A stretch of DNA of 64,000 nucleotides from Rhizobium sp. WYCCWR10014 (GTDB lineage Bacteria > Pseudomonadota > Alphaproteobacteria > Rhizobiales > Rhizobiaceae): NCBI RefSeq assembly GCF_001657485.1, contig NZ_LXFU01000024.1, positions 1 to 64,000 on the forward strand. The letters are read 5' to 3'. Below the pieces are notes generated by a model. That model saw nothing but the letters and a program-made list of their open reading frames with translations, ran no database searches and was not told the DNA's origin. The translations under genes were made by a program, and so were the position numbers. Shown piece after piece: positions 15,855 through 25,662 of this stretch (within the stretch, counting starts at the first letter, position 1; every line of letters begins with the position of its first letter).

Positions 15855-18077
15855 TCAGGAACTGAGTGCCGCCTTGACCCTCTCCGGCAGGAACGGATAG
15901 TGCCGCAGGCGCACGCCGCCAGTGAGACGCGCCACGGCATTCGCGATCGCCGGCCCGACTGGGGGAAGCCCGGCTTCGCCGATGCCGGCCGGTCTGTTCT
16001 CGGGCGTCGGCATTATCCTGACATGGATCTGTGGCATTTCGGACATCCGCATCACCCGATAGGTGTCAAGGTTTGATTCCTGGACTTCGCCATCGACGAT
16101 GTTGAGCTGCTCGTAGAGCGCGTGGCTGGCGCCGTGCACTATCGCGCCTGCGACCTGCGCCTCGATGTTCAGCGGCTGGATCGCCACCCCCGGATCAATC
16201 GCGCACCATACATTGTGCACTCGTACCTCGCCGCTCTCCCGGTCGAGCGACACCTCGGCGACTTCCGCGCAATGCGCTTCGAAGGCGTCAGAATAGGCGA
16301 TGCCCAACGCCCGCCCGTCGCGCGGGCTGTCCCATTCGGCCATCGCGGCGACGGCCTCGATAACCTTCCGCGCACGAGGCTGTTCGCTCAGCAATTCCAA
16401 GCGGAACGCCACCGGGTCAACCCCCTTCGCTGCGGCCACCTCGTCGATGACGCATTCAATGGCGAACTTGGTGTAACCGTTACCGACCGCCCGCCAAGAG
16501 CCGACGTCCTGGCCGTTATCCTGCCGGACGAACTGCACCAGATGCGCGGGAACGCGATAATTGTGGATCGCGCCGTCGGTTACCAAGCTGTCCTGGCCAC
16601 CCGCGCGCTGGAACCGGTCCTTCGATATGCGAGCCAAGATCGAGTCTGCTACCAGTCGGTGGTGCCAACCGACGATGTTGCCGGATGCGTCAAGGCCGAC
16701 TTGCAGGTGCTGGGCCGCAAGCGGCCGGTACTTGCCATGCCGGAAGTCGTCCTCGCGGCTCCAGATGACCTTGACCGGCCGGCCCTGGACCGCGTTGGCA
16801 AGCATCACAGCTTCTATGACGAAGTCCTGTTCGGCCCTGCGGCCGAAACCGCCCCCGAGCAGAGTGGTGTGGACCTTGACCTTGTCTGGCGTCGTGCCGC
16901 CGATACGAGCGGCCAAGTCCCGCGCCGTGCCCGGCCCCTGGGTTGGCGCCCAGACCTCTACACTATCGTTCGAGACCAGCGCCGTTGCGTTCATCGGCTC
17001 CATGGTTACGTGGTGGACGTGATCGCTGAGATAGTCGGCGGCGATGACGCGCGCTGCACCTGCGATGGCATCGGCGGCGTCAGCACCCTGCTTATGCGAG
17101 ATGACGCCCGCTTGGGCGAGATCGCGGCCGACATCTCGATAGGCCTCTACCAGGCGAGTGCTGTTGTAGCGCCGGACTGACGAGGAATTTGTCCAGGTGA
17201 CGTTCAGCACCTCCTTTGCCCGCCGGGCGGCATCGTAGCTCTCGCCGATGATGCCGACGCCGTTGCGCAGGGGAACGACCTGGATGACGCCCTTTACGGC
17301 CCTGGCCGCGGCGTCATCAATGCTTTCCGGCGCCTCGCCAGGAACCGGTGAGCGCAGCACCGCGCCGTAGAGCATGTCCGGCAGTTCCACATCAATGCCG
17401 AACCTTGCCGTGCCGTTCACCTTGGAGGGCACGTCGATGCGGTTGACATCCATGCGGCCGATATAGCGGCACTGATCGATGGGCTTCAGGTCGGCTTCGC
17501 TGACCTGCGGCAACACATCGGGAAGTTCACCGGTGGCCGCGATCTCACCGTAGCCCAGCGAGCGGCCAGATGGCAGATGGACCACCCTGCTTGGCTCGGT
17601 CGTGAGTTCGCCCACCGGGAGATTCAGCCGGTCGGCGGCAATCGCCAGGAGAATTTTGCGTGTCTGGGCGCCCACCAGCCGCAGCGGCAGATAATAGCCG
17701 CGCGTGGTGTCGCTGCCGGCGGTGAGTTGCGCACCGCCGAAATTGGGATTGCCGTACTTCTCGGCGTCCGCCGGAGCCTGGACGATGCGGACCATATCCC
17801 AGTCCGCGTCCATGTCCTCTGCGATAAGCAGCGGAATTGATGTCATGACACCCTGTCCCATCTCCGAGGCCGGACTGATGATGCTGACGATGCCGTCGCT
17901 CGCGATGGTGACCCAAACGTTGGGGGTGAAATCCCCCGTCGCCGCTTGAGCGGTCGCAGCTCCCAGCGCGACGGAGGACAGGCTGGCGAATGCGACCGTC
18001 ACGGCTGTACCGCCGACTGTCACGAGGAAGCTGCGTCGTGACAGGGCAACGGCTTGAGGTAGGGATGTTTTTGTCAT
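15855..18077 (-). CDS. Isoquinoline 1-oxidoreductase-like molybdopterin subunit (IorB type)
   Basis: A 740-residue molybdenum hydroxylase large subunit with a twin-arginine signal (SRRSFLVTVGGTAVTVAFAS), so the mature enzyme is periplasmic. Family features include the N-terminal FTPNVWVTIASDGIVSIISP, the SEMGQGVMTSIPLLIAEDMD loop, TLLGGGFGRRAEQDF (~395) and the catalytic region GIGEAGLPPVGPAIANAVAR (~710) with the active-site Glu. It forms a two-subunit enzyme with the iron-sulfur protein encoded 3 bases upstream, and electrons probably leave through the cytochrome c encoded first. Substrates of relatives are N-heterocycles or aldehydes; the one here is unknown. Confidence 0.9.
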   Translation of the reverse strand: MTKTSLPQAVALSRRSFLVTVGGTAVTVAFASLSSVALGAATAQAATGDFTPNVWVTIASDGIVSIISPASEMGQGVMTSIPLLIAEDMDADWDMVRIVQAPADAEKYGNPNFGGAQLTAGSDTTRGYYLPLRLVGAQTRKILLAIAADRLNLPVGELTTEPSRVVHLPSGRSLGYGEIAATGELPDVLPQVSEADLKPIDQCRYIGRMDVNRIDVPSKVNGTARFGIDVELPDMLYGAVLRSPVPGEAPESIDDAAARAVKGVIQVVPLRNGVGIIGESYDAARRAKEVLNVTWTNSSSVRRYNSTRLVEAYRDVGRDLAQAGVISHKQGADAADAIAGAARVIAADYLSDHVHHVTMEPMNATALVSNDSVEVWAPTQGPGTARDLAARIGGTTPDKVKVHTTLLGGGFGRRAEQDFVIEAVMLANAVQGRPVKVIWSREDDFRHGKYRPLAAQHLQVGLDASGNIVGWHHRLVADSILARISKDRFQRAGGQDSLVTDGAIHNYRVPAHLVQFVRQDNGQDVGSWRAVGNGYTKFAIECVIDEVAAAKGVDPVAFRLELLSEQPRARKVIEAVAAMAEWDSPRDGRALGIAYSDAFEAHCAEVAEVSLDRESGEVRVHNVWCAIDPGVAIQPLNIEAQVAGAIVHGASHALYEQLNIVDGEVQESNLDTYRVMRMSEMPQIHVRIMPTPENRPAGIGEAGLPPVGPAIANAVARLTGGVRLRHYPFLPERVKAALSS

Positions 18078-18080
18078 CGC

Positions 18081-18533
18081 TTAAGCCTCCTGCGCGGCGC
18101 GTTCGATGGCACTGATAATCCGCCCATAGGTTCCGCACCGACAGATATTGCCGTCCATGTGTTCGATGATCTGCTCCCGCGTGGGCTTTGGAGTGCTCTG
18201 AAGGAGCGCGGCTGCCTGCATGATCTGGCCCGACTGGCAATAGCCGCACTGCGGGACCTGTTCGGCGATCCAAGCCCGCTGTAGCGGATGGTCTGAGTCC
18301 GGCGAAAGGCCCTCGATCGTTAGGACCGCGCGCCCGGAAACGTCCTGAAGCAGGGTTACGCAGGAGCGGGTCGGTGCTCCATCGACATGAACCGTGCAGG
18401 CGCCGCATTGCGCGACACCACAGCCGAACTTCGTGCCAGTGAGTTTGAGATGCTCGCGAATGACCCACAGGAGCGGCGTGTCGGGTTCGGCGGCGACATC
18501 GACGGCGCGCCCATTGATCGTGAACGCAGTCAT
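18081..18533 (-). CDS. 2Fe-2S subunit of molybdenum hydroxylase (IorA type)
   Basis: A 150-residue iron-sulfur protein. The plant-type 2Fe-2S cluster is bound by [16 protein letters not shown] (Cys ~38, 43, 46) and a Cys near 58 (RSCVTLLQ). The second cluster is bound by QCGYCQSGQ (~97) and [11 protein letters not shown] (~130). It passes electrons from the molybdenum centre of the IorB-type subunit to an acceptor. It has no signal of its own and is expected to be carried across the membrane with the Tat-exported large subunit. It lies 17 bases after the cytochrome c gene and 3 bases before the large-subunit gene. Confidence 0.94.
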   Translation of the reverse strand: MTAFTINGRAVDVAAEPDTPLLWVIREHLKLTGTKFGCGVAQCGACTVHVDGAPTRSCVTLLQDVSGRAVLTIEGLSPDSDHPLQRAWIAEQVPQCGYCQSGQIMQAAALLQSTPKPTREQIIEHMDGNICRCGTYGRIISAIERAAQEA

Positions 18534-18550
18534 GAATCGCGTCTCCTTCG

Positions 18551-18928
18551 TCAGTTATTGGCTTTTGGCTGTTGGCCTTCGAGATAGGTGATGATTGCCG
18601 CCCGCTGCGTCGCATCAGGGACGGCGACTGTCATTGTTGTGCCCGGAATCAGCCGGCGCGGCGTGGCGAGAAAGGTGTTGAGGGTCGCCTTATCCCAGAT
18701 GATGCCCGAGGCTCGCATGGCCCCCGAATAGCGAGCGCCTTCGATGCTGCCGGCCGTGCGCCCGATCACCCCGGTAAGATGCGGGCCGCTCTTCTGGCCG
18801 GGGTCCATACTGTGACAGGCCCCGCAGCGCTGTCGGAACATACGCTCCCCGTCGGCCTGCTGAGCGGACACCGTTGTCGGGTTTAGCAATGCAGCGAGCG
18901 CCGTTGCTGCGGCCGACAACGCACTCAT
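18551..18928 (-). CDS. Class I cytochrome c, partner of the IorAB-type enzyme
   Basis: A 125-residue c-type cytochrome. I place the start at 18928, giving a signal peptide ([20 protein letters not shown], cleavage after VSA) ahead of the haem site [15 protein letters not shown]; an in-frame start at 19039 would add 37 poorly signal-like residues. The axial methionine is probably in LIPGTTMTV. The pattern [20 protein letters not shown] is that of the mono-haem cytochromes c-550/c2 group. As first gene of the operon with iorA- and iorB-like genes it is likely the periplasmic electron acceptor of that enzyme. Confidence 0.88.
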   Translation of the reverse strand: MSALSAAATALAALLNPTTVSAQQADGERMFRQRCGACHSMDPGQKSGPHLTGVIGRTAGSIEGARYSGAMRASGIIWDKATLNTFLATPRRLIPGTTMTVAVPDATQRAAIITYLEGQQPKANN

Positions 18929-19320
18929 TTTGCACAGAAGACGAGGGCCGATCGTTCTGTGTGGAAGTCGATCATTGAACAACGTAACGCTCACCAGCCA
19001 CCTCCACTCTTGAACCAAGCTAACAATGCAGCTCCGCACAAGCTATGCTGCAGCGTCCCGTTTTTCTTCGCGAGCGTCCCCGAGCCGATCTACCAGGTGG
19101 GGAATAGGGAAGCCACGTAGAGTCATGCGCGACTGCTGGGTATCATGTCGGCTCCTATGGTCCCAGCCGCTATTTTGGCTGGAGAAGGAGCGAGGTGGCG
19201 CGCCCGCTCCGATGCGCGTTACCGATTTGGCAGCGGCGGCTTAACCCCGCATCTCGCCATCATTGTGTTTTCGCGCAGATCGCGACCACTCTACATTATC
19301 CCGCCATCGATCCCGCAGAT
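18929..19320. other. Gap upstream of the cytochrome c gene, no supported gene
   Basis: About 390 bases with short open frames in all directions but no recognisable domain. The promoter of the cytochrome-iorA-iorB operon must lie in the left part. The right part runs into the decayed SDR scrap at 19321. Confidence 0.35.
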
Positions 19321-19505
19321 TGTGCGACGAAGGCCAGTCTGCGCCACCATTTGAAATCGTCGAGCATTAAGGTGGTGCAACTCGCTCCACTGATTGTCGA
19401 CACTGGGCTCGGTGGCAATATCGGCGTTGGGGGACAGCCAATCAGATGATGGTGAACGCGGAAGAGTTTGTCACAGAGGCACTTGCGCAGATTGAAGCGA
19501 GCCGT
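19321..19505 (+). pseudogene. Decayed fragment of a short-chain dehydrogenase gene
   Basis: The plus strand reads CATKASLRHHLKSSSIKV, then QLAPLIVDTGLGG, and after a frame change MMVNAEEFVTEALAQIEASR. This aligns throughout with the C-terminal part of the intact dehydrogenase at 23647-24387 (CATKAAIHSFTLSLRHQLKS ... MMVSSEEFAAEALAQLEA). Relative to it, 21 bases are missing after CATKA and a frame-changing deletion lies near 19430. It is a diverged partial paralogue, not a recent copy. Confidence 0.8.
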
Positions 19506-19611
19506 CAAGGCCACCAGTTTTTCGCGAGAGAGGATCACCTATCGCTGACAGTTCGGCGATAGCGCGACTCCGTCCTTAATCGACAGCGCTTGGCCGGACG
19601 CCACGAGATCT

Positions 19612-19675
19612 GTTGCGGTCGCGACTGGCGATCGATGCGCTTGCCACCGAATTGCCAAAGCGTTTCGTGGTCTGA
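19612..19675 (+). pseudogene. Duplicated 3' end of a LysR gene
   Basis: The first 56 of these bases match the end of the LysR gene at 14311-14366 with two visible differences; the frame reads RSRLAIDALATELPKRFVV and stops. Nothing of the LysR gene precedes it. It lies about 100 bases beyond the SDR scrap, so two unrelated 3' gene ends are parked side by side. Confidence 0.85.
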
Positions 19676-19757
19676 AGCGGATCCCTTTGCGCTTCATTTC
19701 CCGCAGGAGCCGCGCAACGGTGCAAAAGGCGGCCCTCCACAGTGCCGTCGCAGCCGC

Positions 19758-20651
19758 TCACGTTGAATAACGCAACGCGTTCACGAGAAGGGAAAAAGCG
19801 GGCGAAGACTGGCGTCGGCTTGGGTAGTAGAGATGGAAGCCCTCCCAATAGGGAGAAAAATCCTCCAGAAACCGGTGGAGGCGACCGGTTCCGAGATGGA
19901 GCTTGGCGATATCTTCCGGGACATAGGCGAAGCCGAAGCCGTCGAGAGCCGCCTCAAGAACGTTGTAGATCGTGTTGAAGACGAGTTGCCCGTCCACCCG
20001 AACCTTGATCTCGCGGCCGCTCTCTTCGAACTCCCAGGCATAAAGACCGCCATAGGTGGGCAGGCGCAGATTGATGCACCTGTGCTGCATGAGGTCCTTC
20101 GGATGTGTAGGAATATCGCGTGAGGCAAAATAGGATTCTGCTGCGACGACGGCGAAACGGACATCCGGCCCGATCCTCACCGAGATCATGTCCTTGGCGA
20201 TCTGTTCGCCGAAGCGCACGCCGGCATCATAGCCTTCACTGACGATGTCCTGCAGACCGTAGTTCACGTCCAGTTCGAGCCTGATGTCGGGATATTGTTG
20301 GAGAAAGGTTCGAAGCTTCGGCCATATGTAGCACTGGATCTGATAGTCGCCGGCGGTCAAGCGGACGGTTCCGGCCGGCTGGTCCCGAAGAATGTTGAGC
20401 CCATCGAGCGCAGATCCGATCTCGTCGAAAAGCGGACCGATGCTCTGCAGCATCCGTTCGCCGGCCTCGGTCGGCGAGACGCTACGCGTCGTCCTCGTCA
20501 GCAGGCGCACGCCCAGCCGCTGCTCGAGTTGACGGAGCGTATGGCTCAGCGCCGACTGCGAGACGCCGAACTTGGCGGCGGCTTTGGTGAAACTGCGCTC
20601 CCTCGCGACCACCAGGAACACCATCAGGTCATTGATATTCTGGCGCTCCAC
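19758..20651 (-). CDS. LysR-family transcriptional regulator
   Basis: A 297-residue regulator starting MERQNINDLMVFLVVARERS. The helix-turn-helix is FTKAAAKFGVSQSALSHTLR followed by LEQRLGVRLLTRTTRSVSPT. The effector domain has the AaeR/DsdC-like layout (AGTVRLTAGDYQIQCYIWPK). The same-strand genes upstream (carboxymuconolactone decarboxylase family, aldo/keto reductase, DUF2255) make a group it may regulate. The end at 19758 borders the scrap region. Confidence 0.9.
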   Translation of the reverse strand: MERQNINDLMVFLVVARERSFTKAAAKFGVSQSALSHTLRQLEQRLGVRLLTRTTRSVSPTEAGERMLQSIGPLFDEIGSALDGLNILRDQPAGTVRLTAGDYQIQCYIWPKLRTFLQQYPDIRLELDVNYGLQDIVSEGYDAGVRFGEQIAKDMISVRIGPDVRFAVVAAESYFASRDIPTHPKDLMQHRCINLRLPTYGGLYAWEFEESGREIKVRVDGQLVFNTIYNVLEAALDGFGFAYVPEDIAKLHLGTGRLHRFLEDFSPYWEGFHLYYPSRRQSSPAFSLLVNALRYST

Positions 20652-20793
20652 TGATGATTCCTCCTCATAGACCGACGCTCATCATAAACGCCTGCCTATG
20701 AAATGGTAGCAATGAAGCCTTGGAGCTTTGGAGCAGCAAGAACGCCGGACCCCTTTGCGCCGCACCGGCGTGCTTTTGCTGCAGGCCGGAGCT

Positions 20794-21588
20794 TCACTTC
20801 GCCCGGCTGCGCAGCACCTCCCCGACAACCGGCGACGCAGAGAAGGCGTTCGGCCAGCCGGCGTAGAAGGCCGTATGGACAACGACCTCGCCGGCTTCGT
20901 CGGCGGTCAGGCCGTTATCCATGGCGCGGTTAAGGTGATAGGTGATCTGGGCGCTCTGGCCCGATGCTATCAGCGAACTGACCGTCACCAGGCTGCGGTC
21001 TCGCGGTGCAAGGCCCGGCCGCCGCCAGAGGTCGAGGAACAGCGGGTCGGTCGTAAACTGCACCAGCCCCGGAGAGATCGGACCGACATTCTTCTCGACG
21101 CCGGTGGCGCGTTGGCGCTCGGCTTCTTCGTTGAGCGGCAGCAGTTGCGGAGAGGCCGCAGGCAGCTGGTCGGACGTGATGCCCCGATCTTTGAAGACGT
21201 CCTTGGTCGCGGCGACTGCCGACATCGCGTTCGACCAGCCCGCGTAGAAAGCCAGATGCGTGATGATCTCGGAGACCTCCGTCGGGGCCACCCCGTTATC
21301 GAGAGCGACGTCGAGGTAGTGCCTTAGATCGACTGCCTGGTTTCGGGCTATCAAAACGGCGAGCGTGACGATGCTGCGATCGCGGCGTGACAGTTGCGGC
21401 CGCTGCCACAGATTTCCGAGCACGTCCTCTTCAGCGTATCGGCCAAGAGCCGGGGATACGGCCTGGATGTCGCTGACCGACAATGATGAAGCACTTGCCG
21501 GCATGGCTCCGCCTCCACTTCCTTCCTGGGCCATGAGAGGCTCGCCCATCGTGAGCGAGATTGCCGTGGCGGCCAAAATTCGTTTCAT
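20794..21588 (-). CDS. Exported protein with two carboxymuconolactone-decarboxylase-like domains
   Basis: A 264-residue protein. GGAAGGA precedes the ATG at 21588, which gives a signal peptide (MKRILAATAISLTMGEPLMA). Two repeats follow, each with the CMD pattern: RSIVTLAVLIARNQAVDLRH with HLAFYAGWSNAMSAVA, and RSLVTVSSLIASGQSAQITY with HTAFYAGWPNAFSASP. The first repeat spans ~60-140 and the second ~170-260. Neither has the CxxC of AhpD-type peroxidases, so disulfide chemistry is unlikely. The periplasmic location is unusual for the family. It is probably co-transcribed with the aldo/keto reductase 135 bases upstream. Confidence 0.85.
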   Translation of the reverse strand: MKRILAATAISLTMGEPLMAQEGSGGGAMPASASSLSVSDIQAVSPALGRYAEEDVLGNLWQRPQLSRRDRSIVTLAVLIARNQAVDLRHYLDVALDNGVAPTEVSEIITHLAFYAGWSNAMSAVAATKDVFKDRGITSDQLPAASPQLLPLNEEAERQRATGVEKNVGPISPGLVQFTTDPLFLDLWRRPGLAPRDRSLVTVSSLIASGQSAQITYHLNRAMDNGLTADEAGEVVVHTAFYAGWPNAFSASPVVGEVLRSRAK

Positions 21589-21723
21589 GATGATATCCTT
21601 CCAACTTGCTTGTTCTGGCATCGCTTGGACTGGGCCTGTAACGGCGCAACAACGAAAGCTGCAAAGCGCCGTCGTCAGCGTCGAAGCAGGGGGCTGTGGT
21701 ATCGGCTGCTGCAGAATGTGACG

Positions 21724-22779
<1,056 letters not shown>

Positions 22780-22798
22780 TCATGCGATCCGACCGCCG

Positions 22799-23179
22799 TC
22801 AGGTATTTTCGTCGCGTGGCGTGATCCGGACGGTTGCCGCGCGTGCTCGGGCGCTGACCATTGGCGGTAGATACTGGCTCTTGCCGTATTTGGCGCGATA
22901 GGCATCATCGATGCGATCGTTGATCGGACCGTCAACTGGCGCGAAAGCGACCGTGCGCGTCATCCCGGCGGCAATGATCCGTCCGGCACTCTGGTGGACC
23001 GCCGCCTGATACCATCTGGACTTCTGACCATGGTAGCCGCGTACATAGAGCGCGGCATCGACGACGACCTCCCAGATCCAGGTCGGGGTTCCATAGGTGG
23101 CGCCATCTTCGCGAAACGGTGCGATTTTCAGATCGTCGGCCTGATCGATCTTGCTGAGTTCGTCGTCCGACCAGTCCAT
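22799..23179 (-). CDS. DUF2255 family protein
   Basis: A 126-residue protein that I recognise as DUF2255 from its layout: ELSKIDQADDLKIAPFREDG, then WIWEVVVDAALYVRGYHGQK and SRWYQAAVHQSAGRIIAAG. The fold is probably a split beta-barrel of the FMN-binding type, but the function is not established. Members usually sit beside oxidoreductases and regulators, as here. It is the first gene of the minus-strand group that continues with the aldo/keto reductase. Confidence 0.85.
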   Translation of the reverse strand: MDWSDDELSKIDQADDLKIAPFREDGATYGTPTWIWEVVVDAALYVRGYHGQKSRWYQAAVHQSAGRIIAAGMTRTVAFAPVDGPINDRIDDAYRAKYGKSQYLPPMVSARARAATVRITPRDENT

Positions 23180-23646
23180 CTTCGCTCTCCGCTTATGCGG
23201 CCGAAGCCGTCATACTGCTTCTCAATCTTGTGCTCTGAATATAGGGCGCGCGCCCAGCCATGATTAGGCGCCGCAAATCGCATGAACTTATGAGTGTGAA
23301 TCATTAATGTGGGCCGGTCACATGCGGAGTTTCGGCCTTTTGCTCTTACGGCGCTCGGCTGGAAAGGTGGCTAAACGGACATCCGTCCTCGCTCACATCA
23401 GTAGGGGCGCAACTCGGCGCACCGGAAAATGTCGATCGATTGCGGTTCGATCGGCATTCTGCTACGAACGGCCTGTCGAAAGAGTGCTGACCGGATGGTA
23501 GCCCGGTCGCCGTCTCAAGGGACGGCAATTCTCCCTCCAAGGGTATCCGCGACACCCGAGACCGGCTTGCCGGTCGCAAAGGTGTGTCCGCTGATAACCA
23601 CGTCATCGTCGGCGCACCTTCTCAACTGTTGGAAGGATGGACGACC
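23180..23646. promoter_or_regulatory. Divergent intergenic region, DUF2255 / SDR
   Basis: 467 bases between divergent genes. An AT-rich patch at 23275-23310 (ATGAACTTATGAGTGTGAAT) and a second one at 23230-23245 are likely promoter sites for the minus-strand group. No gene or gene remnant could be recognised in the remainder. Confidence 0.4.
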
Positions 23647-24387
23647 TTGAAGCTCACAGGAAACACAATTCTCATTACTGGCGGCGCAACCGGCATCGGT
23701 TTTGCGCTGGCGCGGCGCCTTTCCGAAAAGGGCAATCACGTCATCATTTGCGGTAGAAGCGAAGCCGCGCTCCGGAAGGCGCAGGAGGATGTGCCTGCGT
23801 TGATCACCCGCATTTGCGACGTTGCCAACGGCGAGAGCCGCCATTCAATGGTTGAATGGTTGAAGGCGGAGCATCCGGCACTCAACGTCGTCGTCAACAA
23901 CGCCGGCGTTCAGCATCGGCGCGATTTCAATACCGATCCGGCGATCGAAACTCTCGATCAGGAAGTGGCGATCAATCTTACGGCGCCGATCCATCTGATC
24001 GCCGAGCTGCTCGCTACCTTGCGGCAGCAAGAATATGCGTTCATCATCAACGTCAGCTCGGGCCTCGCCTTTTCGCCGATGGCCGATGTGCCGGTCTATT
24101 GCGCCACGAAGGCCGCAATCCACTCCTTTACGCTCAGCCTGCGCCATCAGTTGAAATCGACGGCAATTCGGGTGATCGAGGTCGCACCACCGATCGTCGA
24201 TACCGCTCTCGGCGGTGGTACGCGCAGCGAAGGGACAGCAAGCCGCATGATGGTCTCCTCGGAAGAGTTCGCTGCCGAAGCGCTGGCGCAGCTTGAAGCG
24301 GATAAGGACGAGATCCTCGTCGGCATCTCCGCGGACACGCGTCGGATGGGCGAAGCCCTGTTCGAGCGCATGAACAGCCGCTCCTGA
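23647..24387 (+). CDS. Short-chain dehydrogenase (DltE-like SDR)
   Basis: A 246-residue classical SDR. The TTG at 23647 is chosen as start because GGAAGGA lies 10 bases upstream and the product then opens MKLTGNTILITGGATGIGFA, with the TGxxxGxG cofactor site at once. NNAGVQHRRDF (~85), the catalytic Ser in INVSSGLAFSP and Tyr-Lys in VYCATKAAIHSF follow in order. The C-terminal region VAPPIVDTALGGG is typical of the DltE-like group. A degraded paralogous fragment is at 19321-19505. Substrate unknown. Confidence 0.9.
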   Translation: MKLTGNTILITGGATGIGFALARRLSEKGNHVIICGRSEAALRKAQEDVPALITRICDVANGESRHSMVEWLKAEHPALNVVVNNAGVQHRRDFNTDPAIETLDQEVAINLTAPIHLIAELLATLRQQEYAFIINVSSGLAFSPMADVPVYCATKAAIHSFTLSLRHQLKSTAIRVIEVAPPIVDTALGGGTRSEGTASRMMVSSEEFAAEALAQLEADKDEILVGISADTRRMGEALFERMNSRS

Positions 24388-24729
24388 TGGGTGTGGATTG
24401 CCGTGACCGGTCGCGGCAATCCCTCCCGAAGATCTCTGCTGGGCCGCTAGATCTCCAAGCGGACGACGTCACACCAACGATGGTGCCAGAATCTGGCACC
24501 GTGGTGCTCTAACCTGCATCGACGTGACGGAATTGAGGAAAGCCATGGCCATCAGACTTCGCGGCGACGCCGGAAATTGCCTCCGCGGATGTCCATGCGA
24601 TCCCCAAGCATCCCCGTCAAACGCGGGCAGGGGGGTCGCCTGGTCATCGGGCCGCTGGCGCTGCCCGGGCCCGCGGCGGCTGCCACTGTCACAATCGTGC
24701 CTTCAGCAAAACAGGAAGAATGGCCCACT
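24388..24729. other. 342-base gap with a palindrome and a small coupled ORF
   Basis: Holds the palindrome at 24482-24500 and a 62-codon open frame at 24545-24733 with a good GAGGAAAG ribosome site, whose stop overlaps the next start as ATGA. The peptide is Cys-rich (GNCLRGCPCDPQ, RWRCPG, SQSCLQQ) and resembles nothing I know. It could be a leader peptide coupled to the downstream oxidoreductase, or chance. Confidence 0.35.
24482..24500. promoter_or_regulatory. 19-base palindrome, candidate operator
   Basis: GGTGCCAGAATCTGGCACC is a perfect palindrome about a central A, 230 bases before the oxidoreductase/WYL-regulator operon and 95 bases after the SDR gene. There is no T-run, so it is not a terminator. 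The WYL-type regulator encoded downstream is the obvious candidate to bind it. Confidence 0.5.
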
Positions 24730-25662
24730 ATGAAACGCATTCAATATCACCAGTACGGCGGCCCCGATCTAATGCGGCTCGAGGAGTTCGAACTGGCTTC
24801 GCCTGGTAAAGGACAAGTGGCGGTCAAGATCAAGTTCGCAGCGATCAATCCCATCGATTGGAAGCTGCGGGCGGGACGGATGAAGATTGTTACGGGGAGG
24901 GCTTTTCCTCGTGCAATGGGGATGGATATTTCCGGGACGATCATTTCGGTCGGTGAAGGGGTGACGCGCTTCAAGATCGGCGATGCCGTATTCGGTCTTG
25001 CCCGGTTCAAGGAGAGCGGCGCCCTGGGAGAGGCTGTCGTCACCAAGGACAGCTTCTTGGCCAAGAAGCCCGACACCGTTTCGTTTGAGGAGGCGGCTTG
25101 TCTCGGAACGCCTGGAGCCACTGCTTGGAACGGGCTGGTCGACAAAGCGAAGCTGACTGCCGGCGAGCACGTCTTCATCAATGGCTGTACCGGTGCGGTG
25201 GGCGAAGCGGCTGTGCAGATCGCGCAGATTCTGGGCGCAAAGGTCTCGGGCAGTTGCAGCGCGGTGGCGACGGAACGGGCGCGGGCCCTCGGCGTTCAAA
25301 CCGTGTTCGACTATCGGACAACTGATTTGTCGACGGTTCGCGAGCGTTTCGATGTGGTCTACGACACGGCTGCGACGATGACGGACGCAGTGGGGCTTGG
25401 GCTCTTGCGTCAGAATGGTCGGTTCGTCGACCTCAATCCCACGCCGGGAAAATTCATTCGGTCGCTGTTCAACCGAAGACTGAAGGTTGTGGTGTGCACA
25501 CCGAGGTCCGAGATCCTCGATAGAATTGCTCGTGCCGCCAAGGACGAAAATCTTCGCCTTCCGATCGCCGAGATCGTGCCTCTCAGCGAAGCGATTCCAC
25601 TCATCACGGCTCTTGAGTCCGGACGAAAGCTCGCCGGAAAAGCCCTCGTCGTGATGGAGTGA
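24730..25662 (+). CDS. NAD(P)-dependent quinone oxidoreductase-like protein (MDR family, zinc-free)
   Basis: A 310-residue medium-chain dehydrogenase/reductase. The start at 24730 follows AGGAAG and yields the family opening MKRIQYHQYGGPDLMRLEEF. The catalytic domain includes AINPIDWKLRAGRMKIV and GMDISGTIISVGEGVTRFKI. The cofactor site is VFINGCTGAVGEAAVQIAQI (~143-162), a variant of GxGxxG. No zinc-ligand Cys cluster is present, as in quinone and enone reductases. Its stop overlaps the GTG start of the WYL regulator, so the pair is one operon. Confidence 0.9.
   Translation: MKRIQYHQYGGPDLMRLEEFELASPGKGQVAVKIKFAAINPIDWKLRAGRMKIVTGRAFPRAMGMDISGTIISVGEGVTRFKIGDAVFGLARFKESGALGEAVVTKDSFLAKKPDTVSFEEAACLGTPGATAWNGLVDKAKLTAGEHVFINGCTGAVGEAAVQIAQILGAKVSGSCSAVATERARALGVQTVFDYRTTDLSTVRERFDVVYDTAATMTDAVGLGLLRQNGRFVDLNPTPGKFIRSLFNRRLKVVVCTPRSEILDRIARAAKDENLRLPIAEIVPLSEAIPLITALESGRKLAGKALVVME

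Noticed and set aside
15584..15865. Open frames in the gap between AraC and the IorB-type gene
   Set aside because: Three overlapping frames are open at once, with no domain, no clear start signal and no sign of selection visible.
23515..23844. Minus-strand frame ahead of the SDR gene
   Set aside because: It runs through the SDR start region in antisense and carries no recognisable sequence.
24482..24510. Possible sigma-54 promoter (TGGCACcgtggTGCT) at the palindrome
   Set aside because: The spacing between the GG and GC elements is one base short of the consensus, and the sequence is better explained as a palindrome.
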